A DNA stretch of 64,000 nt from Imbroritus primus (GTDB lineage Bacteria; Pseudomonadota; Gammaproteobacteria; Burkholderiales; Burkholderiaceae), in NCBI GenBank assembly GCA_000272025.2, contig AKCV02000026.1, forward strand, positions 434,001 to 498,000, in the 5' to 3' direction. Under the pieces are notes generated by a model. The model was not told where the DNA came from and did not search any database. It saw only the letters and a program-made list of their open reading frames with translations. Position 1 is the first letter of the stretch. The number at the start of each line of letters is the position of its first letter. Positions 28,439 to 36,131 of the stretch are shown here, in pieces. The translations under genes were made by a program, and so were the position numbers.

Positions 28439-28471
28439 AGTAACGCTCCAATAATATTGGTTCCTGTTACT
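28439..28471. promoter_or_regulatory. Nested palindrome upstream of the response regulator
   Basis: Dyad with outer arms agtaac (28439-28444) / gttact (28466-28471) and inner arms ccaata (28448-28453) / tattgg (28455-28460). It is 34 bp upstream of the regulator start, a good place for an autoregulatory operator or promoter element. Confidence 0.5.
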
Positions 28472-28612
28472 GAATGAATAAATTGAAAAATTTATTTAAA
28501 TTTACCCGCGATGAGCGATGTCGCAGTGGCGGTGATGGCGGGAAGAGGTTGCGGAGTATGAGTTGCCGTCGCAATTGTAGGGGAATTGTTCCGGTAGGAA
28601 CTAGAAATAATG

Positions 28613-28629
28613 TCAAATCAATGATTTGA
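28613..28629. promoter_or_regulatory. Perfect 17-bp palindrome in the divergent region
   Basis: tcaaatca-a-tgatttga, 8-bp arms around one central base. Being AT-rich and lacking a T-run it is more like a protein binding site than a terminator. Confidence 0.5.
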
Positions 28630-28799
28630 GATTCTTTGCTAAGTAGAGAGATTTATTAAGATTTCCACGTTGCATTGCTGGAGATAATAGTCTCACCTTC
28701 TTCCGTCCGGTTTTTAGATAATCCGAAAAGGAATGCCGGCTGCTTAATCAGGCTATGGGAGAAAGTGTTGGTTCCCTAATTGTTCTCCGGAGAATGACT

Positions 28800-28958
28800 A
28801 TGCAACGCAATCCACTGCCCACGCGCTGCACCAAGGTCACGATCGACATGTCCGAATACCCCGCGCCTCTGGGGTACGGCACGAATCGTACCTGCGCGGC
28901 ATTCGCGTCCTCGCCCCGTCCCGGGGAAACACGTCCACCACACAACCTGGCCTTTTGA
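28800..28958 (+). CDS. Possible small protein upstream of the adhesin
   Basis: A 52-residue open frame beginning MQRNPLPTRCTK, preceded by a strong CGGAGA ribosome site at 6 bp spacing. Its start has the layout ribosome site-ATG-NNN-ATG, the same as the adhesin and OmpA-like genes downstream. It contains two cysteines, is basic and Pro-rich, has no signal peptide and no recognisable family. It might be a leader peptide or chance; GC content is higher than in the region just upstream. Confidence 0.3.
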   Translation: MQRNPLPTRCTKVTIDMSEYPAPLGYGTNRTCAAFASSPRPGETRPPHNLAF

Positions 28959-29083
28959 CGGTCCGCTGAGCCGCCTTGCTTGGCGCACGTAGCGGCGCAC
29001 CGCAAAGGTTCGCCACTCGTCCCCGCCAGGTGCCGGCTACCGGCCCGACATCCGATTCAAACGTTTTCCGTCAAGGAATGATC

Positions 29084-32000
29084 ATGCACAAGAAAGTTTC
29101 TCCTCGTCTTCAGCGCACCGCGCTGTCCAAGCAGATTGCCGGCCTGTTTATCGGCGCCGGTACCCTCGCGTTCGCCTCCAGCGCATTTGCGCTTGACCCT
29201 TGCGCCATCCTGAGCGCAGACGGCGGCTATACAACGGTACCCGTGTGTGGTTCCGATCCAAGCTATGACGTCTCTGGTTCGACCGTGGCAGGCAATGGCG
29301 CCAGCGTCAACACAAGGGAAAGTGTCGCGATCGGCGATCACGCCAAGACAAAGCGTGGCGGCGCGGCTGCACACGGCGGAGCCGGCCAGACGGCGGTTGG
29401 CACTGCCGCTGTGACTGCCGGTGCCTACTCTTCCGCATTTGGTTTCCAGGCAGGTGGCGAAGGCGCCTCAGGGGCCAATGCCAGCTATGCCACCATGATC
29501 GGTGCATTTAGTACCAGCTATGCTGAAGGCGGTACGGCCCTCGGTGACCACGCCGGGATCTCGCTGAGCGCCGTGAATGGTACTGCGTTGGGGCGCTATG
29601 CCTATGCACGGCAGGGTGGATCAATCGCTTTGGGCTCGGAGTCGACAGCTACACGTGCCGCGATAACCAATGTGATCGACCCGTTGACTGGCATGCTCGT
29701 TACTACGACGCGCGGCGCGGTGTCCGTAGGCAGTGATGGCACCATCAAAGGGATCCTACCCACGGATGATGCGTTCACACGTCAGATTACCAATGTCGCC
29801 AATGGTACAGAAGATACTGATGCCGTGAATGTGCGCCAAGTGAAGGCCATCCGCGATCAGTTGCAGGGGCAGTTGGGAAATTTCGTCGCGTATGACGATG
29901 CCAGCAAGACGTCGGTGAAATTTGGTGGCCCGACCGCTACCAGCGAGGTGGCACTGACCAACGTCAAGGCCGGCGTCAATCCGACCGATGCAGTCAACTT
30001 CGGCCAGCTGACGGCGACCAATAACCAGGTGATGCTGAACACGACCAATATCACCAAGAACACCACGGACATCAGCACGCTGTTCGCCGATGCGCTGTTG
30101 CTCGATCCGAGCAGATCGTTCTACGATGCCGGCCGTACCGGCAAGAACCTGACGATCCAGAACCTGGCGCCGGGCGTGAATGGCACGGATGCGGTCAACG
30201 TCAATCAGCTCAAGGCTGTCGAAGCCAAGATCGGCTCGGGTACCACGCTAGACGCCGTACTGTATGACGACGCCACCCATGGCACGGTGACGCTGGTCGG
30301 CGCTGGTGGCAGCAAGACCACGCCGGTCAAGGTGACCAATGTGGCGGCCGGTGCGGCCACCACCGATGCGGTCAACTTCGGCCAGTTGAAGGCGACCAAC
30401 GACCAGGTGGCGCAGAACACCACCAACATCGCCAACAATACGACGAACATCAGCAAGAACACGACGGATATCAATACGCTGTTCGCCGATGCGTTGCTGC
30501 TTGATCCGACCAAATCGTTCTACGACTCGAAGAGCCTGAAGATCAAGAACGTCGCCGACGGCGATGTGACCGCCACCAGCAAGGACGCTGTTAACGGCAG
30601 CCAGCTGAAGGCCCTGCAGGATCAGATCACTGCAGGCGTGACCGGCAACTTCGTCGCCTACGACGATGCGACCAAGACCTCGGTCAAGCTCGGTGGCGCT
30701 GCCGCAGCCGGCACCGTGGCGCTGACCAACGTGAAAGCGGGTGTCAACCCGACCGATGCAGTCAACTTCGGCCAGCTGACGGCGACCAACAACCAGGTCT
30801 CGCAGAACACGACCAACATCGCCAACAACACGACGAACATCAACACGCTGTTTGCCGATGCGCTGCTGCTCGACCCGACCAGGTCGTTCTACGACTCGAA
30901 GAGCCTGAAGATCAAGAACGTCGCCGATGGCGACATCACCGCGACCAGCAAGGATGCTGTCAACGGCAGCCAGCTGAAGGCGCTGGATGACAAGATCACG
31001 GCCGTGTCGGGTGGCAACTTCGTGGCCTACGACGATGCCAGCAAGACCTCGGTCACGCTGGGTGGCGTGGGGGCGGCAAGCACCGTGCGCCTGGGCAACG
31101 TCAAGGAGGCCATTCTCTCGGCCACCAGCAAGGATGCGGTCAACGGCAGCCAACTGTACGCGACCAATAACCAGGTCACGAAGAACTCGACCGATATCAC
31201 GACGCTGTTCAACACGACCCTGCAGTTCAATGGTAGCTACTACGACGCCGGCAATCGCATCATCCGCAACGTGGCTCGTCCGGTCATCGGTTCGGATGCG
31301 GTCAACAAGGATTACGTTGACGAAAAGATCAGCGGCGTCAATGCAAACCTCGACAACGTCGTGAAGTACGACAATGCCAGCAAGGACACGGTGACGCTGG
31401 GCGGTGCCAACGGTACGAAGGTCACCAACGTGGCCGACGGCAACATCGCCGCGGGCAGCAAGGATGCCATCAACGGCGGCCAGCTCAAGGCCTACGGCGA
31501 TACCATCCTGAACTCGTCGAAGAGCTACACCGACAACAAGTTCAACCAGATCAGCCAGGGTACTACCGGCCTGTTCCAGGTGAACGTCGGTACCGTGGTC
31601 AACCCGGATACCTCGGGCAGCAACTCGGTTGCAGGCGGTTCGGGTGCGGTGTCGTCCGGCGCCAACTCGGTGGCCATTGGCAACAATGCCGTGGCATCCG
31701 GCCAGAACAGCACGGCGCTTGGTACTGGTGCCAAGAGCTCGGGCAACAACTCGGTCGCCCTGGGCAATGGCAGCGATGACGGCGGCCGCGCGAACGTCGT
31801 GGCAGTTGGCAATCGCGTTATCTCCAACATGGCCGATGGCGTGCAGAACTCTGACGGCGCCACGGTCGGCCAGTTGCGTGCAGCCACGGCAGAAGCCAAC
31901 AACTACACCGACCAGCGCGTGAATGCCCTGCACGGCGACATCGACAAGCTCGAGCGTCGTTCCAATGCCGGTATTGCCTCGGCCATCGCCCTGCAGGCGC

Positions 32001-32188
32001 CGGCTAACTATGCACCGGGCGCCACCACGCTGCGCGTCGGCACAGGCTACTACGGCAAGCAGGTCGCGCTCGGCGTGAGCTTCCGTAGCACGGCTGAAAA
32101 TGGTCGCTGGAGCATCACCGGTGGCGTGTCAGGCGGTCGCCATGGCGGTGTCGCGGCGGGTGCCGGCGTGGAGTGGGTGATCAAGTAA
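29084..32188 (+). CDS. Trimeric autotransporter adhesin (YadA-like)
   Basis: A 1034-residue outer-membrane adhesin of the type Vc family. It has a signal peptide of about 36 residues (AGLFIGAGTLAFASSAFA, cut before LDP) without the ESPR extension; a head with Hep/Hag repeats (SAFGFQAGGEGASGANASY, TALGDHAGISLSAVNGTALG); a neck (ITNVANGTEDTDAVNVRQ); four long stalk modules of 112-132 residues plus a partial fifth, each opening (N/D)-x-V-x-YD(D/N)A; a second short head near the C-terminus (SVAIGNNAVASGQNSTALG) with neck; a coiled coil; and the YadA anchor (SNAGIASAIALQAPANYAPG to the end). The ATG at 29084 is used, as AAGGA lies 6 bp before it. Oddly, the chain ends in EWVIK, not an aromatic residue. 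Confidence 0.93.
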   Translation: MHKKVSPRLQRTALSKQIAGLFIGAGTLAFASSAFALDPCAILSADGGYTTVPVCGSDPSYDVSGSTVAGNGASVNTRESVAIGDHAKTKRGGAAAHGGAGQTAVGTAAVTAGAYSSAFGFQAGGEGASGANASYATMIGAFSTSYAEGGTALGDHAGISLSAVNGTALGRYAYARQGGSIALGSESTATRAAITNVIDPLTGMLVTTTRGAVSVGSDGTIKGILPTDDAFTRQITNVANGTEDTDAVNVRQVKAIRDQLQGQLGNFVAYDDASKTSVKFGGPTATSEVALTNVKAGVNPTDAVNFGQLTATNNQVMLNTTNITKNTTDISTLFADALLLDPSRSFYDAGRTGKNLTIQNLAPGVNGTDAVNVNQLKAVEAKIGSGTTLDAVLYDDATHGTVTLVGAGGSKTTPVKVTNVAAGAATTDAVNFGQLKATNDQVAQNTTNIANNTTNISKNTTDINTLFADALLLDPTKSFYDSKSLKIKNVADGDVTATSKDAVNGSQLKALQDQITAGVTGNFVAYDDATKTSVKLGGAAAAGTVALTNVKAGVNPTDAVNFGQLTATNNQVSQNTTNIANNTTNINTLFADALLLDPTRSFYDSKSLKIKNVADGDITATSKDAVNGSQLKALDDKITAVSGGNFVAYDDASKTSVTLGGVGAASTVRLGNVKEAILSATSKDAVNGSQLYATNNQVTKNSTDITTLFNTTLQFNGSYYDAGNRIIRNVARPVIGSDAVNKDYVDEKISGVNANLDNVVKYDNASKDTVTLGGANGTKVTNVADGNIAAGSKDAINGGQLKAYGDTILNSSKSYTDNKFNQISQGTTGLFQVNVGTVVNPDTSGSNSVAGGSGAVSSGANSVAIGNNAVASGQNSTALGTGAKSSGNNSVALGNGSDDGGRANVVAVGNRVISNMADGVQNSDGATVGQLRAATAEANNYTDQRVNALHGDIDKLERRSNAGIASAIALQAPANYAPGATTLRVGTGYYGKQVALGVSFRSTAENGRWSITGGVSGGRHGGVAAGAGVEWVIK
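29879..31540 (+). repeat. Tandem stalk modules within the adhesin gene
   Basis: Coding repeats starting at about 29879, 30251, 30647, 31016 and 31352 (the last partial). Each contains YDDA-x-KTSV-x-LGG, a TDAVNFGQL or SKDAVNGSQL neck, and most contain NTTNI-type coiled-coil stretches and TLFADALLLDP. Modules 1 and 3 and modules 2 and 3 share long near-identical DNA, so copy number may vary by recombination. Confidence 0.8.
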
Positions 32189-32311
32189 GCCAGGCCTGGC
32201 GAGGCCGGCGGCCTAGAAGGGTCGGTCGGCCTCGCCACCGCACGAATCTTCCAAGACCCTGACTTTTCCGAGATCCCGACTCGTCCAAGATCCCTTTTTC
32301 AAGGAATGAAC

Positions 32312-33115
32312 ATGAATCGCAAATCATCGCTGGCAGCCTGCCTGCTGTCGCTCACCATGCTGTTCCAGGCTGCCGCCTCGGCTGCCGCACCGTCCGAGGA
32401 GCAGTTTCCCGATCCGGCCTCGTCCTATCGCACTGAAGGCCTGTTTCCGAATGTCGCCAATCTGCGCAACATGAGCAATGGCCTGACCAAGCCGCAGGTG
32501 CTCGACCTGCTGGGTGCGCCACATTTCAGCGAAGGCCTGTTCGGCGTGCGCGAGTGGAACTACATTTTCAACCTGCGCGACGCCGATGGTTCGGTCACGC
32601 AGTGCCAGTACAAGGTGCTGTATGACGATCAGGCCAAGGTGCGCCGCACGCTGTGGAACAAGCCGCAATGCGCCGACCTGATCAAGGAGCGCCAGCCGCA
32701 GCCGGTCGCGGCGCAGCCCGTGCCCGAGCCGGTCAAGCTCCAGGCCGTCAACGTGTCTGACCAGTTCACGTTCGAATTCGGCCAGGCAGATGTCGCCAGC
32801 CTGAATGATGACGGTCAGACTCGTCTCGCGCGGCTGGCGCGTGACCTGCGCGACCTGGCTCAGCTCGATCGTGTCCAGATTGTGGGATTTGCTGACCGGA
32901 TTGGTAACGCCTCGGCCAATCAAGCACTTTCGCAAAGCCGTGCCGATACCGTCCGTGATTTTCTCGTCGCCAACGGCGTACCGGCAGCCCGCATCCGTGC
33001 GGAAGGCCACGGCGTGAAGACAAGGGCGCAGTGTCCGGGTCCCAAATCCCAGGCAGTCATTCGCTGCCTGAAGGGTGACCGGCAAGTCTCCGTCGAGGCA
33101 GTCGGCGCCCGTTAA
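32312..33115 (+). CDS. BamE-like/OmpA-like fusion protein, TpgA-like adhesin partner
   Basis: A 267-residue exported protein: signal peptide (SLAACLLSLTMLFQAAASAAA), an N-terminal SmpA/OmlA (BamE-like) region at about 45-125 (SNGLTKPQVLDLLGAPHFSEG, VREWNYIFNL, CQYKVLYDDQAKVRRTLW), a proline linker, and a C-terminal OmpA peptidoglycan-binding domain (VQIVGFADRIGNASANQALSQSRADTVRDFL). The same domain order is known in TpgA, the periplasmic partner of the Acinetobacter adhesin AtaA. It follows the adhesin gene by 123 bp and shares its start layout (AAGGA-ATG-NNN-ATG); the second ATG was chosen. A role in anchoring or assembling the adhesin is inferred. Confidence 0.88.
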   Translation: MNRKSSLAACLLSLTMLFQAAASAAAPSEEQFPDPASSYRTEGLFPNVANLRNMSNGLTKPQVLDLLGAPHFSEGLFGVREWNYIFNLRDADGSVTQCQYKVLYDDQAKVRRTLWNKPQCADLIKERQPQPVAAQPVPEPVKLQAVNVSDQFTFEFGQADVASLNDDGQTRLARLARDLRDLAQLDRVQIVGFADRIGNASANQALSQSRADTVRDFLVANGVPAARIRAEGHGVKTRAQCPGPKSQAVIRCLKGDRQVSVEAVGAR

Positions 33116-33145
33116 ACCTTGACTGCTCCGGGGGAAATGCATGGC

Positions 33146-33171
33146 CGGCTGTCGGTGCCCGCCGACAGCCG
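33146..33171. terminator. Hairpin after the TpgA-like gene
   Basis: Perfect 10-bp stem cggctgtcgg (33146-33155) / ccgacagccg (33162-33171) with a 6-base loop, 30 bp past the stop. No T-run follows, so it is a possible terminator or mRNA-stabilising hairpin; a -10-like tacaat starts 2 bp later. Confidence 0.5.
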
Positions 33172-33172
33172 C

Positions 33173-33178
33173 TACAAT
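33173..33178 (+). promoter_or_regulatory. Candidate -10 box for the tautomerase gene
   Basis: tacaat 48 bp before the ATG at 33226, directly after the hairpin. The -35 is not clear. Confidence 0.35.
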
Positions 33179-33225
33179 GGGACGCGCGAAGGCCGCGCCT
33201 CGGCCTGTTTCTCCCTGGAGTTCCC

Positions 33226-33414
33226 ATGCCTGTGATTCGTGTCGAAATGCTTGCCGGTCGGACGGACGAGCAGAAGCGTACGTTTGCCCGTGAAGTGACG
33301 AAGCTCGCTTGCGAGACATTCAACTGCAAGCCTGACACGCTGCACGTCGTGTTCAGCGAAATCCCGCGCAACAGCTGGGCAACGGCAGGGACGCTGCAGT
33401 CGGACAAGTCATGA
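33226..33414 (+). CDS. 4-oxalocrotonate tautomerase family protein
   Basis: A 62-residue protein of the small 4-OT family. After Met removal it begins with the catalytic Pro1 (PVIRVEMLAGRT), followed by the helix DEQKRTFAREVTKLACETF and the strand TLHVVFSEIPRNSWATAG. Members convert 2-hydroxymuconate to oxalocrotonate or act on unrelated enols; there is no catechol pathway nearby, so the substrate is unknown. A GGAG ribosome site is present. The threonine aldolase gene starts 8 bp later, suggesting cotranscription. Confidence 0.9.
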   Translation: MPVIRVEMLAGRTDEQKRTFAREVTKLACETFNCKPDTLHVVFSEIPRNSWATAGTLQSDKS

Positions 33415-33421
33415 GGTAGAT

Positions 33422-34465
33422 ATGCAGCACTTCGCGTCCGACAACTACGCCGGCTTCTGTCCCGAGTCGCTGACCTATTTCCTGCAGGCCAATGGCAGCG
33501 GCCATGAGCCGGCCTATGGCGACGATTCGTGGACGCAGCGCGTATGTGACCGGCTGCGTGCGTTGTTCGAAACGGACTGCGAAGTGTTTTTCGTCTTCAA
33601 TGGCACGGCCGCCAATTCGCTGGCGCTCGCGGCACTGTGCCAGTCCTACCACTCGGTCATCTGCCATACGCTCGCGCATATCGAAACCGACGAATGCGGC
33701 GGGCCCGAATTCTTCTCCAATGGTTCCAAGTTGCTGGTGGCCGATGGTCCGCACGGCAAACTGACGCCTGAGGCGGTCGAGGCGCTGGTGACGCGCCGTG
33801 CCGATATTCATTATCCAAAGCCCAAAGTGGTGTCGCTGACCCAGGCCACCGAAGTCGGTACGGTCTACAGCGTCGAGGAAATCCAGGCCATCACCACCGT
33901 GGCGCGCCAGCATGGCCTGCGCGTCCATATGGATGGCGCGCGCTTTGCCAATGCCGTGGCCGCGCTCGATGTGCATCCTGCCGATGTGACCTGGCGCGCC
34001 GGCGTCGATGTGCTGTGTTTCGGCGGGACCAAAAATGGCTTGCCGGTCGGCGAGGCCGTGGTGTTCTTCGACCGCGCTCTGGCCGAAGACTTCGCTTACC
34101 GCGTGAAGCAGGCCGGCCAGCTGGCGTCCAAGATGCGTTTCATCTCCGCCCCTTGGCTGGGTTTGCTCGAGCACGACGTGTGGCTGCGCAATGCTCGGCA
34201 CGCGAACGCCATGGCAACCTTGCTGGCGGAGCGTATTGCGGGCGTGCCGGGCGTCCGCCTAATGTTCCCCGTGCAGGCCAACGCCGTGTTTGCGGAATTG
34301 CCGCTGCCGGCCATCGATGCGTTACGGGCGAGGGGCTGGAAGTTCTACACCTTTATTGGCGCAGGCGGTTGCCGTTTCATGTGCGCCTGGGATACGTCGG
34401 AGGAAACGGTCGAGGCGCTGGCGCGCGATATCCGCGAGTGCTGTGCGTCGGCGGCGCATTCCTGA
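33422..34465 (+). CDS. Low-specificity L-threonine aldolase family enzyme
   Basis: A 347-residue fold-type I PLP enzyme that should split L-threonine or related beta-hydroxy amino acids to glycine and an aldehyde. Seen are FASDNYAGFCPESL, VFFVFNGTAANSLALAAL, CHTLAHIETDECGGPEFFSNG, RVHMDGARFANAVAAL and the PLP-lysine block DVLCFGGTKNGLPVGEAV. Length and the HxD(G/N)AR motif fit the family well. It overlaps nothing, follows the tautomerase closely, and the MFS gene begins 5 bp after its stop. Confidence 0.9.
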   Translation: MQHFASDNYAGFCPESLTYFLQANGSGHEPAYGDDSWTQRVCDRLRALFETDCEVFFVFNGTAANSLALAALCQSYHSVICHTLAHIETDECGGPEFFSNGSKLLVADGPHGKLTPEAVEALVTRRADIHYPKPKVVSLTQATEVGTVYSVEEIQAITTVARQHGLRVHMDGARFANAVAALDVHPADVTWRAGVDVLCFGGTKNGLPVGEAVVFFDRALAEDFAYRVKQAGQLASKMRFISAPWLGLLEHDVWLRNARHANAMATLLAERIAGVPGVRLMFPVQANAVFAELPLPAIDALRARGWKFYTFIGAGGCRFMCAWDTSEETVEALARDIRECCASAAHS

Positions 34466-34470
34466 TTCCC

Positions 34471-35637
34471 ATGCGATCCGATCCGAGCCCTGCCGCTTCC
34501 GCCGCCTCGCCGTGGCTCATCGGCGCCACCGCCTTGCTGGCCCTGGCCGTTGCCATGGGCATCGGTCGCTTTGCGTTCACGCCGCTGCTGCCGATGATGC
34601 TGCACGACGGCGTGATCACGCTCTCTGAGGGCGGCTGGCTGGCGACCGCCAACTACTTTGGCTATTTTGCCGGCGCGGCGTCCAGCATGCTGATCCGCGT
34701 GCGGCCGGGCCGCATGGTGCGCTTCGGTCTCGTGGCCACAGTGCTGCTGACGCTCGGCATGGGGGTCGTGCACACGCCGCTTGCCTGGGCCGTGTTGCGC
34801 GGACTGGCCGGCGTGGCCAGCGCCTGGGTGCTGGTGTTCGCCTCCGGCTGGTGCCTGATGCGCCTGTCCGAACTGGGCCGCCCCGAGCTCGCGGCCATCA
34901 TGTTCTGCGGGCCAGGCGCGGGTATCGTGCTGACCGGCCTGGCAGCGAGTGTCATGGTGCAGGCTGGCTGGCAGGCCGCATCGGGCTGGCTGTGCTTTGC
35001 GGCGATCGCGCTGCTGATCGTGGCGCTCATCTGGCCGCAGTTCCGCTCCTCGCGTGCGCCTGCAACGGCGACGGGCAGCGGTGCGGGCGTCCTGTCTGCA
35101 CGGGCCTGGTTGCTGGCGTGGGTGTATGGCCTGGCGGGATTCGGCTACATCATCACAGCTACCTTCTTGCCGGTGATTGCGCGCCATGCCTTGCCGGGAT
35201 CACCGTGGCCGGACCTGTTCTGGCCGATGTTCGGCGCCGGCATCGTGTGCGGTGCGGCACTGGCGACCCGTATTCCGACGCGGCATGATCCGGTCGTGAT
35301 GCTGGCAATAGCGTATGTCCTGCAAGCCGTTGCGATCCTCGCGGCCATCGTGTCGCCAAGCGTGCCCGGTTTTGCCTTCAGCAGCCTGCTGCTTGGCATG
35401 CCGTTCACCGTCATCACGCTGTTTGCCATGCGTGAGGCCCATACGCTCGCGGGGCCGGGCGCACCGCGCCTGATGGGCTTGATGACGGCGACCTATGGCC
35501 TTGGGCAGATCGTCGGTCCGCCGCTGGCCACCGAACTGGTTGGCCGGACAGGTTCGTTTACGCCCTCGTTGCTGGTTGCCACAGCAGCGTTGCTGGCTGG
35601 AGCAGCGCTATTCATGCGCATGCGCCGGCGTGACTGA
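34471..35637 (+). CDS. YbfB/YjiJ family MFS transporter
   Basis: A 388-residue membrane carrier with about twelve helices. The start WLIGATALLALAVAMGIGRFAFTPLLPMM is the signature of the YbfB/YjiJ subfamily of the major facilitator superfamily; further segments include LIRVRPGRMVRFGLVATVLL and GLMTATYGLGQIVGPPLATEL. The ATG at 34471 sits 5 bp after the threonine aldolase stop, so a three-gene unit (tautomerase, aldolase, carrier) is likely. The substrate is unknown. Confidence 0.88.
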   Translation: MRSDPSPAASAASPWLIGATALLALAVAMGIGRFAFTPLLPMMLHDGVITLSEGGWLATANYFGYFAGAASSMLIRVRPGRMVRFGLVATVLLTLGMGVVHTPLAWAVLRGLAGVASAWVLVFASGWCLMRLSELGRPELAAIMFCGPGAGIVLTGLAASVMVQAGWQAASGWLCFAAIALLIVALIWPQFRSSRAPATATGSGAGVLSARAWLLAWVYGLAGFGYIITATFLPVIARHALPGSPWPDLFWPMFGAGIVCGAALATRIPTRHDPVVMLAIAYVLQAVAILAAIVSPSVPGFAFSSLLLGMPFTVITLFAMREAHTLAGPGAPRLMGLMTATYGLGQIVGPPLATELVGRTGSFTPSLLVATAALLAGAALFMRMRRRD

Positions 35638-35708
35638 ATCCACTCTTGTCTCGGGTGTGGCCGATGTCACGATATGGACATCCTGCCATGCGCCGGCGGC
35701 GATTCCGC

Positions 35709-35714
35709 TACAAT
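35709..35714 (+). promoter_or_regulatory. Candidate -10 box for tusA
   Basis: tacaat 47 bp before the tusA start; the -35 is weak. Confidence 0.35.
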
Positions 35715-35760
35715 ATCGGGCTACAGCCCGCGCCCAGCGGGGAGTGATTCAGGAACATTC

Positions 35761-35988
35761 ATGGAATTTCAGAAAGAAGTCGATGCGCGCGGACTGAACT
35801 GCCCGCTGCCGATCCTGCGGACCAAGAAGGCACTGGCAGACATGGCCAGTGGAGAAGTGCTCAAGGTCATGGCGACCGATCCGGGCTCCAGCCGCGATTT
35901 CCAGGCCTTTGCCAAGCAGACTGGCAACGAGCTGCTCGAACACCAGGAGGTCGACAAGGTGTTCGTGTTCTACATGCGCCGCCGCTAA
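35761..35988 (+). CDS. TusA family sulfurtransferase
   Basis: A 75-residue protein with the TusA motif CPLPIL (Cys at about 14) after EVDARGLN and the typical SGEVLKVMATDPGSSRDFQAFAKQTG segment. TusA-type proteins carry persulfide sulfur for tRNA thiolation, molybdenum cofactor or sulfur oxidation. No dsr or tus genes are near, so the exact role is open. The ATG at 35761 gives the usual length. Confidence 0.92.
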   Translation: MEFQKEVDARGLNCPLPILRTKKALADMASGEVLKVMATDPGSSRDFQAFAKQTGNELLEHQEVDKVFVFYMRRR

Positions 35989-36053
35989 GGCGCGTCGCAC
36001 CAGGGCATCTTGCGCGGTTTCCAGCGGCGGGTCATCAGGATTCGCTGCTGGAG

Positions 36054-36083
36054 CGTGTGAGGCACGTCAATGTGTCTCACACG
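36054..36083. terminator. Hairpin between convergent tusA and galU
   Basis: 12-bp arms 36054-36065 and 36072-36083 (one G-U pair) with a 6-base loop, in the gap between two converging genes. No T-run. Confidence 0.45.
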
Positions 36084-36131
36084 GTCTGCGCCGGTATCGA
36101 ACCGGATTGCCGTCGTACCTGATGTATTCCG

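Larger units (their letters stand above)
28406..28799. other. AT-rich divergent regulatory region (regulator/adhesin)
   Basis: About 390 bases, clearly richer in A and T than the rest of the window, between the regulator start and a small open frame. It holds two strong palindromes, listed separately. The low GC content fits acquired DNA or an H-NS-type silenced promoter region. No gene is supported within it. Confidence 0.6.

Noticed and set aside
30248-31933. 561-codon minus-strand frame opposite the adhesin repeats
   Set aside because: Its apparent repeats only mirror the stalk modules of the plus-strand gene.
29084-32188. Tandem repeats considered as a CRISPR array
   Set aside because: The repeats are coding, over 300 bp long, in frame, and have no short repeat-spacer pattern; no cas gene is present.
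34015-34470. Upstream extension of the MFS frame into the threonine aldolase gene
   Set aside because: The extension is an out-of-frame copy of aldolase sequence; the ATG at 34471 directly precedes the first membrane helix.
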